The position numbers and the translations under genes are program-made. A DNA stretch of 64,000 nt from the NCBI RefSeq assembly GCF_900156525.1, contig NZ_FTPS01000001.1, positions 2,108,001-2,172,000 of the forward strand, given 5' to 3'. Source of the DNA: Pontibaca methylaminivorans. GTDB lineage: Bacteria > Pseudomonadota > Alphaproteobacteria > Rhodobacterales > Rhodobacteraceae. Below are positions 48,391 to 57,029 of the stretch, piece by piece; the first letter of the stretch is position 1, and each line of letters opens with the position of its first letter. The notes below the pieces were generated by a model that saw only the letters and a list, made by a program, of their open reading frames with translations, did no database searches and was not told the origin of the DNA.

Positions 48391-50328
48391 ATGTCGGCGC
48401 GAGGCGTATTTTTCAGCGGTGTATCCATGATCGCATTGGGGGCGGTGCCCGCCGGCGCGCAGGAGACCGCGAATGAACCGATCACCCTCGACACGGTCGT
48501 CATCACCGCGACCCAGTCCGAGCGCAGCCTGCGCGACGCGCCCGCCAGCATTTCAGTGATCGGCGGCGAGGATCTGGAAAAGCGGCCCGTCCATGACCTG
48601 GCCGATGCGCTTCAGGGTATGCCCGGCGTGACCATCAGCAGCGTGGGCGGCGGCCATCGCGGTATCTCGATCCGGGGGATGGATACGGATCACACCCTGG
48701 TGCTGATCGACGGGGCGCGGTTCTCGAACTCGGCCTCGGCTGTGGCGCATTCGGATTACGAACTGGGCTGGGTTCCGGCGGCGGCCATCGACCGGATCGA
48801 GGTGGTGCGCGGGCCGATGTCCTCGCTCTATGGCTCCGAGGCGCTGGGCGGCGTCGTCAACATCGTCACACGCCGGCCGGGCGACGAATGGCGTTCGGCG
48901 GTGACGCTGAACGGTGCGGCGACTCCGCGCGGCAGGGGTGGCGATCAGGCGGGGCTGAGCCTTCACGCCGACGGACCGCTGGTTCCCGGTGTGCTGGGGC
49001 TGAGCGTCTGGGCCGAGCACCGCCGCCGTGCGGCGCTGCCCTCGGTTGCGGATCCGCAGGCGTCCTCCCTGGGCGAGCACGAGACCAGCATGGCGGGCCT
49101 TGGGCTGACATGGACGCCGGACGACCGCCAGCGCATCGCGTTCGATTTCGGCGCGGGCTACGAATCGCGCTGGCGCGATGTGGTTGCGGCGAGCGGCAGC
49201 TATCGTTCGGACGACCGGATCCGGCGCAACCGCGCGGTGCTGTCGCATGAAGGCGAATGGGGTTGGGCCGACAGCCGGCTGCGCCTGACCCGCAGCACCC
49301 TTGAGCGCGAGAACCGCCGCAGCGACGGCGGCGTGCCCTCGGGGCCGCACCGGCTGACCGATACCGTGCTGGACGGGCAGGTTGCCCTTGCGCCGACGGG
49401 CGCGCACAGCCTGACCTTTGGCGCCGAAATCCGCGATGAAAGGTTGAGCGATTCCACGGTCAACGCGGTGGGCAAGGCCAGCCAGACCCATTACGCGGCC
49501 TTTCTTCAGGACGAGATCCGGCTGGCCGAGGGGCTGGAACTGGTGCTGGGCACCCGCTTTGACCGGCACGAGAATTTCGGCTGGGAGATCAGCCCGCGCG
49601 CCTATCTCCTGTGGCACGCGAATGATGCGCTGACCGTCCGGGGCGGTGTCGGCAGGGGCTTTCGCGCGCCGACCCTGAAAGAGCTGTCCCCCGAATACGA
49701 GGCCATCGGCGGCGGTGGACGTTTCACCATCATCGGCAACCCCGATCTGGAGCCCGAAACCAGCGTGACCATGGAACTCGGCGCGGATTACGCCGGGCCG
49801 GGATGGTCGCTTGGCGCGACGCTGTTTCAGAACGACGTCTCGAACCTGATCGAGACCACCTGCATTCTTGCCTGCGACCTGCCGCGCGGCTCGACCCGGA
49901 CCTATAACAACGTCAACAAGGTGCGTATCCGCGGGGTGGAACTGGGCGGCGATTTGGAACTGCATCGCGACTGGATGCTGCGCGCGCATTACACCTGGCT
50001 GGACGCGGTGGATCGCACCGACGGCTCGCGCCTGCACGGGCGCCCGCGCCATGCCGCGACGGCAGAGGTGGAATGGTGGGCGAGCACGAATTTCTCGGCC
50101 ACCCTTCGCCTGCAATACACTGGTGAGCAGGCGACCTCGACCGGCAGCGGGCGAGCGCCCGGTTATATGATGGCCTCGCTTTTCGGAGATTACGCGGTGA
50201 ACGACAGGGCGTCGATCCGCTTCGGGGTCGAGAACATCGGTGACAGGCGGCTGGCCGACGACGACCCGGCCTATGCGATGGTCGATCCGGGCCGCCGCGC
50301 CTTTCTGGGCCTGACGGCGAGGTTCTGA
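48391..50328 (+). CDS. TonB-dependent outer-membrane receptor, zinc-linked
   Basis: A 645-residue receptor. Signal peptide (about 1-24, ending AGAQET), TonB box region LDTVVITA, plug domain (about 30-150; GVTISSVGGGHRGISIRG), then a beta-barrel ending in the aromatic residue F (FLGLTARF). The group resembles BtuB/ZnuD-type receptors. GGGAGG lies 7 bases before the ATG at 48391. It is the first gene of a unit that continues with the CobN-like protein after 2 bases. Ligand is inferred to be zinc or a zinc complex from the Zur box and the ZigA gene. Confidence 0.9.
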   Translation: MSARGVFFSGVSMIALGAVPAGAQETANEPITLDTVVITATQSERSLRDAPASISVIGGEDLEKRPVHDLADALQGMPGVTISSVGGGHRGISIRGMDTDHTLVLIDGARFSNSASAVAHSDYELGWVPAAAIDRIEVVRGPMSSLYGSEALGGVVNIVTRRPGDEWRSAVTLNGAATPRGRGGDQAGLSLHADGPLVPGVLGLSVWAEHRRRAALPSVADPQASSLGEHETSMAGLGLTWTPDDRQRIAFDFGAGYESRWRDVVAASGSYRSDDRIRRNRAVLSHEGEWGWADSRLRLTRSTLERENRRSDGGVPSGPHRLTDTVLDGQVALAPTGAHSLTFGAEIRDERLSDSTVNAVGKASQTHYAAFLQDEIRLAEGLELVLGTRFDRHENFGWEISPRAYLLWHANDALTVRGGVGRGFRAPTLKELSPEYEAIGGGGRFTIIGNPDLEPETSVTMELGADYAGPGWSLGATLFQNDVSNLIETTCILACDLPRGSTRTYNNVNKVRIRGVELGGDLELHRDWMLRAHYTWLDAVDRTDGSRLHGRPRHAATAEVEWWASTNFSATLRLQYTGEQATSTGSGRAPGYMMASLFGDYAVNDRASIRFGVENIGDRRLADDDPAYAMVDPGRRAFLGLTARF

Positions 50329-50330
50329 GG

Positions 50331-53300
50331 ATGCGGGCGATTGTTCATGCGCTGGCCTTACTGGCGCTGCTGGCCGTACCGGTTTCGGCGCAGCAAGACC
50401 GCGCCCCGGTGCTGCGGGTGCTGGCCTCGGATTTCGTGCTGCCGGGCAAGTTCCGCGCACTGGCGCCCCTGGCCGAGGCCGAGGGCGTGGTGCTGGAATC
50501 GGTGACCGTCGGGCCGGATGCGGGCGATCTGCTGACGGGCGCTGACCTGATCTTGCTGGACGTGCCGCGGGGCAATGACCGCGCGCAGGTTGAGGCCGCG
50601 CTGGAAGGGCGGGGCGGCGTGCCGCGCCTGACCGTGGGCGGCGGGCCGCCCGACTGGCAGGAGCTTGCGCCGCAGGACGCCGCGCGGCTCGCGGGCTGGT
50701 ATGCGGCGGGGGGTGCGGAAAACTATCGCCAGTTCTTCCGTTATCTCGCCGCATGGTCGCGGGACGCCCCGCGCGAGGGTTTCCCCGACCCCGTGCCGCT
50801 GCCCGAGACCGGCATCTATCACCCCGACGCGCCGCAGATCTTCGACAATGTTTCCGATTATCTCGACTGGACCGGCGGTCAGGGCAGCGTGGTCGGCGTC
50901 GCGATCAGCCCCGGCGCGGTCACGGGTCTGCAAAGCGGGGTTGAGGATACCCTGATCCGCGCCATCGAGGCCGAGGGGCTGATCCCGGTTGCCTTCTGGG
51001 CGCCGCAGGACGCGGTGGCGGCGCTGGCGCGCGAGGCCGGTCTGGCCGCGCTGGTGGTCCGCACCCATATGCGGGGCGGCCCCGATCTGGCCGAGGCGGT
51101 GCTGGAGATGGACATCCCCGTCATCCAGACGCTTGGTTATCGCGACGGTTCCATCGCCGATTTCCGGCAGGCGCAAAGCGGCGTCGGTCAGGGCGCGGCG
51201 GCGATCTTCCTTGCCGGGGCCGAGGTCTGGGGCGCGTCCGATCCGCTGGTGCTGATGGCCGTCGAGAATGGCGAGGAGGTCGTGATCCCCGAACAGCTCG
51301 ACGCGCTGACGGCCAAGCTGCGCGGCATCGCTGCGTTGCAGCGCAAGCCCGATGCCGAAAAACGCCTCGCCCTGCTGTTCTGGAACTATCCGGCGGGGGA
51401 GCGGAACCTTTCCGCCTCGAACCTCAACGCGCCGCGCAGCATCGCCGCGATCACCGAGGGGCTGGCCGGGGCGGGCTACGGCGTTGACACCATCACCGAG
51501 GATCAGGCGATCCGGGGCGCGCAGGCGCTGCTTTCCGCCATCTGGCGCTCGACCCCGCCCGAGGAATTGCTGGCCGAGGGGCTGGCCGCGACCCTGCCGG
51601 TCGGCGACTACCGCGACTGGCTGGAGACCCTGCCGCCCGAGCGTCAGCGCGAGTTGCGCGCCTCGGGCGATCCGGCGCGGCACCCTGCTGTGCGCGAGGT
51701 GGACGGCGTTCCGTCCTTTGTCATCCCGCGCCTGCAACTGGGCAATCTGGCGATCCTGCCGCAGATGCCGCGCGACGCTCACGGTCATGGGCATTACCAT
51801 GACACCGCCGCCGCGCCGGATCATCTGTATCTGGCCGCCTATCTGTGGCTGCGCGAGGGCTTCGGGACGGATGCGATCATCCATCTGGGCACGCATGGCA
51901 CGCAGGAATGGCTGAAGGGCAAGGACCGCGGGCTGTGGGCCGCCGATTATCCCATGCTGGCGGTCGGCGACGTGCCGGTCTTCTATCCCTATCTGCAAGA
52001 CAATGTGGCCGAGGCGATACAGGCCAGGCGCCGGGGCCGGGCGGTGATCGTCAGCCACCAGACCCCGCCCTTCGCCCCCGCCGGTCTGCAAGAGGATCTG
52101 CGCGACATCCACCACCTGATCCACGACCACGCGCAATTGGCCGAAGGGCCGGTGCGTGACGAGGCTGCCCGCCGTATCCGTCAGGCGGTGGCGGAAAGCG
52201 GCCTCGACGCCGATATGGGCTGGGACGAGGCGCGGATCGAGGCGGATTTCGACCGTTATCTGGCGGAACTGCATGACCACCTGCATTTCCTTGCCCAAAG
52301 CGCGGTGCCTCTGGGCCTGCACACCTTCGGCAAGGCCCCCGATCCCGATCACCGGCTGGTCACGGTGATGCAGCAGCTTGGCCCCGATTTTCTGGACGGT
52401 TTCGCGGATGATGATGAACCTGCCATCGAGGACCCCGACCGCATCATGGACAGCGCGCCGGTCGCCACATTGCGCCGCTGGCTGCGCGAGGGCCAGCCCG
52501 ACGGCTCGGACACCGCCGAGCGTGCGGCCGAACTCGACGCCGCACTTGCCGCGCCGGGCGAGATGGAATCGCTGCTCGCGGGCCTTTCGGGCCGTCTGGT
52601 CCCGCCGGGCGCGGGCGGCGATCCGATCCGCAATCCCGACGTGCGCGCGGGCCGCAACCTCTATGCCTTCGAGGCCGACCGCATCCCGGCCGAGAGCGCC
52701 TATGCGGCGGGCGGCGAGGCGCTGGCGCAGGTGATCGACAGCTATCGCGAGACCCACGGCAGGATGCCCGAGAAGCTGGCCTTCAGCCTCTGGGCCAGCG
52801 AGGCGATCAGCCATCTGGGCGTGACCGAGGCGCAGGTGCTGCACGCGCTCGGCCTGCGCCCGGTCCGGGACCGTGGCGGGCGGGTGACGGCGCTGGAGAT
52901 CATCCCCGCCGAGGAACTGGGCCGCCCGAGGATCGACGTCGTGATCTCGGCCACCAGCGTCTACCGCGACCAGTTCGACAGCTTCATGCGCCTGCTGGCC
53001 GAGGCCATCGACCGGCTGGCGGAACTGGACGAGCCGGGCAATGCCGTGGCCGCGAACAGCCGCCGCATCGCCGAGGGGCTGGCCGCTCAGGGCATCGCGC
53101 CCGATCAGGCCGCGCGGCTTTCGCGCTATCGCATCTTCAGCAACGAACCCCAGAGCTACGGCTCGGGCGTCAGCCATGTCACGCTGGACTCCACAAGCTG
53201 GGACGACGAAGCCGTGCCCGCGCAGACCTTCCTGAACGGCACGCGCTACGCCTATGGCGCGGCGGGCTGGGGCGAGGCGCCCGAGGGCGTCAACCTGTTC

Positions 53301-54191
53301 GCCGAGCAGTTGCGCGGCAGCGATGCGGCGATCATGTCGCGCTCGTCGAACCTGCACGGCGTGCTGGGCACCGATCACCCGTTCGAGCTTCTGGGCGGGC
53401 TGGCGCTGGCGATCCGCCATCTGGACGGGGCAAGCCCGGAACTGTTCATCTCGGACCTGCGCCGGGGCGCGCCGCGCACGGCGACGCTGGCCTCGTTCCT
53501 GTCGGATGAATTGCGGCTGCGATACCTCAGCCCGCAATGGATCGAGGCGATGCAGGACGAAGGCTATGCCGGCACGCTGGCGGTGCTGGAGGGGGTGAAC
53601 AACCTGTTCGGCTGGCAGGTGACGGCGCCGGAAAGCGTGCGCGCCGATCAGTGGCAGGCGATGTTCGACACTTATGTCGCCGACAGCCGGGACATGGGGA
53701 TCGAGGACTGGTTCGAGACCCATAACCCCTCGGCGCAGGCGCAGCTTATCGCCCGCATGGCCGAGGCGATCCGCAAGGATTACTGGGACGCGCCCGAGAA
53801 TACCCGTCGCCTGATGGCCGAACGCTGGCAGGAACTGGCCGCCATGCCCGAGGTGCGGGCGGGCGAGGCCGGGGCGACGCGCGAATTCCTGGCCGCGATG
53901 GCGGCGGGCTATGGGCTGGACGCCGCGCCCGCGCCTGCCGAGGCCGAGGCGGCGGGCGCCGAACCGGCAGCGGCAGACCCTGCGCCGCCCGATCCGGCCC
54001 CGACCCCTCAGGCGCAACCCGAGCAGGTTCAGGGCCGCGTCCTCGAACAGGTGCAACCCGCGCCGCCCCCCGACAGCCGCCTGCCATGGGGCCTTGCCCT
54101 GATGATCGCGCTGATCGGCCTTGGGGCTGCGATCCAGATCGGAACCAACCGCAGAGAGCCAACAACAGAGAAAATGCATGACCTCGCTTGA
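50331..54191 (+). CDS. Exported CobN-like chelatase subunit
   Basis: A 1286-residue CobN/BchH/ChlH homologue, the large subunit type that holds the tetrapyrrole and metal. Unlike biosynthetic CobN it has a signal peptide (about 1-20, ALLAVPVSAQ) and a C-terminal membrane helix (about 1252-1271) after a Pro/Ala/Glu stalk, so the body should lie in the periplasm, tethered to the inner membrane. Core signatures are intact: IIHLGTHGTQEWLKGK (about 522-537), RIDVVISATSVYRDQF, RIFSNEPQSYGSGVSH and GTRYAYGAAGWGE. A His-rich loop DAHGHGHYHD near 482-491 could bind zinc. No CobS or CobT gene is nearby. Confidence 0.87.
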   Translation: MRAIVHALALLALLAVPVSAQQDRAPVLRVLASDFVLPGKFRALAPLAEAEGVVLESVTVGPDAGDLLTGADLILLDVPRGNDRAQVEAALEGRGGVPRLTVGGGPPDWQELAPQDAARLAGWYAAGGAENYRQFFRYLAAWSRDAPREGFPDPVPLPETGIYHPDAPQIFDNVSDYLDWTGGQGSVVGVAISPGAVTGLQSGVEDTLIRAIEAEGLIPVAFWAPQDAVAALAREAGLAALVVRTHMRGGPDLAEAVLEMDIPVIQTLGYRDGSIADFRQAQSGVGQGAAAIFLAGAEVWGASDPLVLMAVENGEEVVIPEQLDALTAKLRGIAALQRKPDAEKRLALLFWNYPAGERNLSASNLNAPRSIAAITEGLAGAGYGVDTITEDQAIRGAQALLSAIWRSTPPEELLAEGLAATLPVGDYRDWLETLPPERQRELRASGDPARHPAVREVDGVPSFVIPRLQLGNLAILPQMPRDAHGHGHYHDTAAAPDHLYLAAYLWLREGFGTDAIIHLGTHGTQEWLKGKDRGLWAADYPMLAVGDVPVFYPYLQDNVAEAIQARRRGRAVIVSHQTPPFAPAGLQEDLRDIHHLIHDHAQLAEGPVRDEAARRIRQAVAESGLDADMGWDEARIEADFDRYLAELHDHLHFLAQSAVPLGLHTFGKAPDPDHRLVTVMQQLGPDFLDGFADDDEPAIEDPDRIMDSAPVATLRRWLREGQPDGSDTAERAAELDAALAAPGEMESLLAGLSGRLVPPGAGGDPIRNPDVRAGRNLYAFEADRIPAESAYAAGGEALAQVIDSYRETHGRMPEKLAFSLWASEAISHLGVTEAQVLHALGLRPVRDRGGRVTALEIIPAEELGRPRIDVVISATSVYRDQFDSFMRLLAEAIDRLAELDEPGNAVAANSRRIAEGLAAQGIAPDQAARLSRYRIFSNEPQSYGSGVSHVTLDSTSWDDEAVPAQTFLNGTRYAYGAAGWGEAPEGVNLFAEQLRGSDAAIMSRSSNLHGVLGTDHPFELLGGLALAIRHLDGASPELFISDLRRGAPRTATLASFLSDELRLRYLSPQWIEAMQDEGYAGTLAVLEGVNNLFGWQVTAPESVRADQWQAMFDTYVADSRDMGIEDWFETHNPSAQAQLIARMAEAIRKDYWDAPENTRRLMAERWQELAAMPEVRAGEAGATREFLAAMAAGYGLDAAPAPAEAEAAGAEPAAADPAPPDPAPTPQAQPEQVQGRVLEQVQPAPPPDSRLPWGLALMIALIGLGAAIQIGTNRREPTTEKMHDLA

Positions 54192-54639
54192 GACCACCCT
54201 TTACGAATTGTCCCGCCTGTTCCTCGTCCCGGTTCTGGCGCTGATCCTTGCCGCGCTGGCCTATGCGCTGGTCAGCTTCGGCATGTTCCTGGCCGAGGCC
54301 GCGCAGCGCAGGCGCGGCACATGGCGGCCCACGCTGGCCCGCCGCGCGGCATCGCCCGCCAGCGACGACCTGGAACTGGAGATCCTGCGGCGCACCGAAT
54401 GGCTGCGCATCACCTCGCGCGCCGCGCCCATGCTGGGGCTGGTGGCGACGATGATCCCGATGGGTCCGGCGCTGCTGGCGCTCGGGCGCGGCGACGGCAT
54501 CGGGGTCGCGGACAATCTGGTCGTCGCTTTTTCCTCGGTGATCCTTGCGCTGGTCGCGGCCTCGATCTCGTTTCTGGTGCTGACCGTGCGCCGCCGCTGG
54601 CTGCTGGCGGAACTGCGCGATCACGAAAGGGCGGCGTGA
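54178..54639 (+). CDS. MotA/TolQ/ExbB proton channel family protein
   Basis: A 153-residue inner-membrane protein with three helices (about 12-38, 79-101 and 108-137), the ExbB/TolQ topology. The second helix has APMLGLVATMIPMGPAL, matching the Gly/Pro-rich channel helix of the family. It begins within the end of the CobN-like gene (14 bases overlap), which argues for coupled translation. It is shorter than ExbB and may be a dedicated motor for the CobN-like protein. Confidence 0.85.
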   Translation: MTSLETTLYELSRLFLVPVLALILAALAYALVSFGMFLAEAAQRRRGTWRPTLARRAASPASDDLELEILRRTEWLRITSRAAPMLGLVATMIPMGPALLALGRGDGIGVADNLVVAFSSVILALVAASISFLVLTVRRRWLLAELRDHERAA

Positions 54640-54968
54640 TGCGCTTTCTGGAACCCGAGGACGACGATCCGATCCTGTCGGTGGTCAACCTGATCGACCT
54701 GTTTCTGGTGGTGATCGGCATCCTGATGATCGTGATCCTGCAGAACCCGCTGAATCCTTTCGCGGCGCAGAACGTCACCGTGGTCGAGAACCCCGGCACC
54801 GAGGAGATGCGCATCACCGTCAAGGAGGGGCAGGAGTTGCGCCGCTACGAGGCCAGCGAAGGCATCGGCGAGGGGCAGGGCATCCGCGCGGGCATCACCT
54901 ATCGCCTCGATGACGGCCGCATGATCTATGTGCCCGAGGACCAGCCGGATCAGCCCCCTGACCTGTAA
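54639..54968 (+). CDS. DUF2149 protein, ExbD/TolR-like
   Basis: A 109-residue protein with one N-terminal helix (about 14-35: VVNLIDLFLVVIGILMIVIL) and a soluble periplasmic part. The membrane Asp20 in NLIDLFLVVIGILM matches the position of the essential Asp of ExbD (DVMLVLLIIFMV), which works in proton flow. DUF2149 genes are known next to CobN-like and MotA/ExbB genes. The ATG overlaps the preceding stop (TGATG). Confidence 0.8.
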   Translation: MRFLEPEDDDPILSVVNLIDLFLVVIGILMIVILQNPLNPFAAQNVTVVENPGTEEMRITVKEGQELRRYEASEGIGEGQGIRAGITYRLDDGRMIYVPEDQPDQPPDL

Positions 54969-55040
54969 GGCTGGCGGCACGGCCCCGGCGATCGAGTCGG
55001 AGAACGACATTGCGGGCCCTGCCGATTTCACTTAATAATA

Positions 55041-55053
55041 GTTATGTAATAAC
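55041..55053. promoter_or_regulatory. Putative Zur box before the COG0523 GTPase
   Basis: GTTAT-GTA-ATAAC, a perfect inverted repeat centred 28 bases before the GTPase ATG in an A/T-rich gap. It matches the alphaproteobacterial Zur pattern. Confidence 0.7.
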
Positions 55054-55074
55054 ATTTCGAATCGGGAAGATATC

Positions 55075-56298
55075 ATGCCGGAAAGCCAGCAAAGCCGCGA
55101 CACCCGCCTGCCCGTCACCGTCCTTTCGGGGTTCCTCGGGGCGGGCAAGACCACGCTCCTGAACCACATCCTGAACAACCGCGAGGGCCGCCGGGTCGCG
55201 GTCATCGTCAACGACATGTCCGAGGTGAACATCGACGCCGATCTGGTCCGCGACGGCGCCGAACTGTCGCGCTCGGAGGAAAAGCTGGTCGAGATGACCA
55301 ATGGCTGCATCTGCTGCACGCTGCGCGACGACCTGCTGACCGAGGTGCGGCGGCTGGCCGCGGAGGGGCGCTTCGACTACCTGCTGATCGAATCCACCGG
55401 CATCGCCGAGCCGTTGCCGGTGGCCGCGACCTTCGATTTCCGCGACGCGAACGGGGACAGCCTGTCGGACGTGTCCCGGCTCGACACCATGGTGACGGTG
55501 GTCGATGCGGTGAACCTGACCAAGGATTTCTCCAGCCACGATTTCATCGCCGACCGGGGCGAGTCCCTGGGCGATCAGGACGAGCGCACGCTGGTCGATC
55601 TGCTGACCGACCAGATGGAATTCGCCGATGTGATCGTGCTGAACAAGGCCAGCGAGGCCGGCCCGGCGCGGCTGGATCAGGCCCGCAAGATCGTGCGCGC
55701 CCTGAACCCCGACGCCCGCTTGATCGAAACCGATTTCAGCCGGGTCGATGCGGATGCGATCTTTGACACCGGCCTGTTCGACTTCGATCGCGCCCATATG
55801 CATCCGATGTGGGCCAAGGAGCTCTACGGTTTCGAGGATCATGTGCCAGAGACCGAGGAATACGGCATTTCTTCCTTCGTCTATCGTGCGCGTCGCCCCT
55901 TCCATCCGCAGAAGATCCACGACGCGCTGAACGGCGACTTACCCGGCGTGATCCGCGCCAAGGGGCATTTCTGGATCGCCTCGCGTCCCAACTGGGCGGT
56001 GGAGTTTTCGCTGGCGGGCGCCATGTCCAGCGTCACGCCTCTGGGCGGCTGGTGGGCGAGCGTGCCGCGCGAGCGCTGGCCGACGCATCCCGACAGCTTG
56101 GCCGAGGTGGCAAGGCACTGGAAAGACCCCTGGGGCGACCGCCGGCAGGAACTGGTCTTCATCGGGGCGGGTATGGACAGGGTGGCGCTCACCGCGGCTC
56201 TGGATGCCGCGCTGGTCGAGGCCGCGGAGTTCACCCCCGACGCCTGGGCAAAGCTGCCCGATCCGTTCCCGAAATGGGGCCAGCGCAGGGTTGCGTAA
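55075..56298 (+). CDS. zigA: ZigA-type COG0523 GTPase (zinc metallochaperone)
   Basis: A 407-residue G3E GTPase that is expected to supply zinc to proteins during starvation. Walker [10 protein letters not shown] (19-27), the metal-binding GCICC (77-81), and [15 protein letters not shown] match the ZigA group. The base-recognition NKxD reads NKAS (189-192), so guanine specificity may be relaxed. The C-terminal half has the COG0523 metal domain with the [15 protein letters not shown] region. It follows the DUF2149 gene by 106 bases, with its own Zur-type site. Confidence 0.9.
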   Translation: MPESQQSRDTRLPVTVLSGFLGAGKTTLLNHILNNREGRRVAVIVNDMSEVNIDADLVRDGAELSRSEEKLVEMTNGCICCTLRDDLLTEVRRLAAEGRFDYLLIESTGIAEPLPVAATFDFRDANGDSLSDVSRLDTMVTVVDAVNLTKDFSSHDFIADRGESLGDQDERTLVDLLTDQMEFADVIVLNKASEAGPARLDQARKIVRALNPDARLIETDFSRVDADAIFDTGLFDFDRAHMHPMWAKELYGFEDHVPETEEYGISSFVYRARRPFHPQKIHDALNGDLPGVIRAKGHFWIASRPNWAVEFSLAGAMSSVTPLGGWWASVPRERWPTHPDSLAEVARHWKDPWGDRRQELVFIGAGMDRVALTAALDAALVEAAEFTPDAWAKLPDPFPKWGQRRVA

Positions 56299-56398
56299 GC
56301 GGCCGGGCTCCGAACCTGTCCTGAACCGACCGGTGCACCGCTCCATGAAAATCCGCGCCGCCGTTGTTCGTAAGCCCTCACCGGAAAGATCGTGACGC

Positions 56399-56707
56399 AT
56401 GAGCACTGTCCGGGGCCGCAACCTGGCCACTTCGCTCAAGCGGCGTAACCGGCCGCGCCCGATGGAGCGGTACGACCGCCTGCCGCCCGAATTGCGCGGC
56501 TGGCTGGCCGGCGCGGCATTGCCCTGGAGCCCGCATTCGGCGCTGAAGCTCTGGAGGCGGCTGAAGCGGGAATGCCAGGGCGATATGGCGGCTATCCGGC
56601 GCCGGATGGATCTGGCCGAGGCGCGCATGCTGGCGCGGGATGCGCCGAAGATCTGGGGCCATGCCTACCCGACCGAATTGATCGCCGCCGATACCCGGCC
56701 GGCATGA
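56399..56707 (+). CDS. DUF6525 family protein, function unknown
   Basis: A 102-residue, basic, soluble protein with the family pattern MERYDRLPPELRGWLAGAAL then PWSPHSALKLWRRL. Widespread in Rhodobacterales; no known role. The ATG at 56399 is chosen because it lies upstream of all conserved residues. It is a single gene between the zinc GTPase and the bio operon. Confidence 0.75.
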   Translation: MSTVRGRNLATSLKRRNRPRPMERYDRLPPELRGWLAGAALPWSPHSALKLWRRLKRECQGDMAAIRRRMDLAEARMLARDAPKIWGHAYPTELIAADTRPA

Positions 56708-57029
56708 TCTGATATGATCCCCACCGAACCGGATTATCCGCTCAAGGATCGGGGGCGTCGTCAGGGCCGTTCCCGGGTGTTCCGGCGCGCGAAATAATCC
56801 GCTGCAGGCTGGCGCCGGCTGCGCTGCCGGCCGGCCGTGTGGAACGGCGGGATTTCTGCAGATCGAACGCGCCAAAGGTGCCATCCGGCTAACGGGCCGG
56901 GTCACTGCGCTGCCCGGTGAAAGGCGGCAATATAATAGATAATATATGCAATTGCGAAAGATATGCCTGATTAAATATAGATAACATACCACGGCAGCCG
57001 CGGGTTTGCCCGTTTTTGAGGGTGTGAAT
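56708..57029. promoter_or_regulatory. bioB upstream region with promoter and two BioR-like sites
   Basis: No gene is seen. A TATAAT at 56931-56936 is a good -10 hexamer about 95 bases above the bioB ATG. TAATAGATAA (56933-56942) overlaps it and ATATAGATAA (56975-56984) lies downstream; each differs by one base from the BioR site TTATAGATAA. Binding would block transcription when biotin is plentiful. Confidence 0.6.

Noticed and set aside
50331-54191. Assignment to cobalamin synthesis as cobN
   Set aside because: Signal peptide, C-terminal anchor, no cobalamin genes nearby and Zur-type sites argue against it.
50358-54197. Long minus-strand open frame opposite the CobN-like gene
   Set aside because: Shadow caused by high GC at third positions; no recognisable motif.
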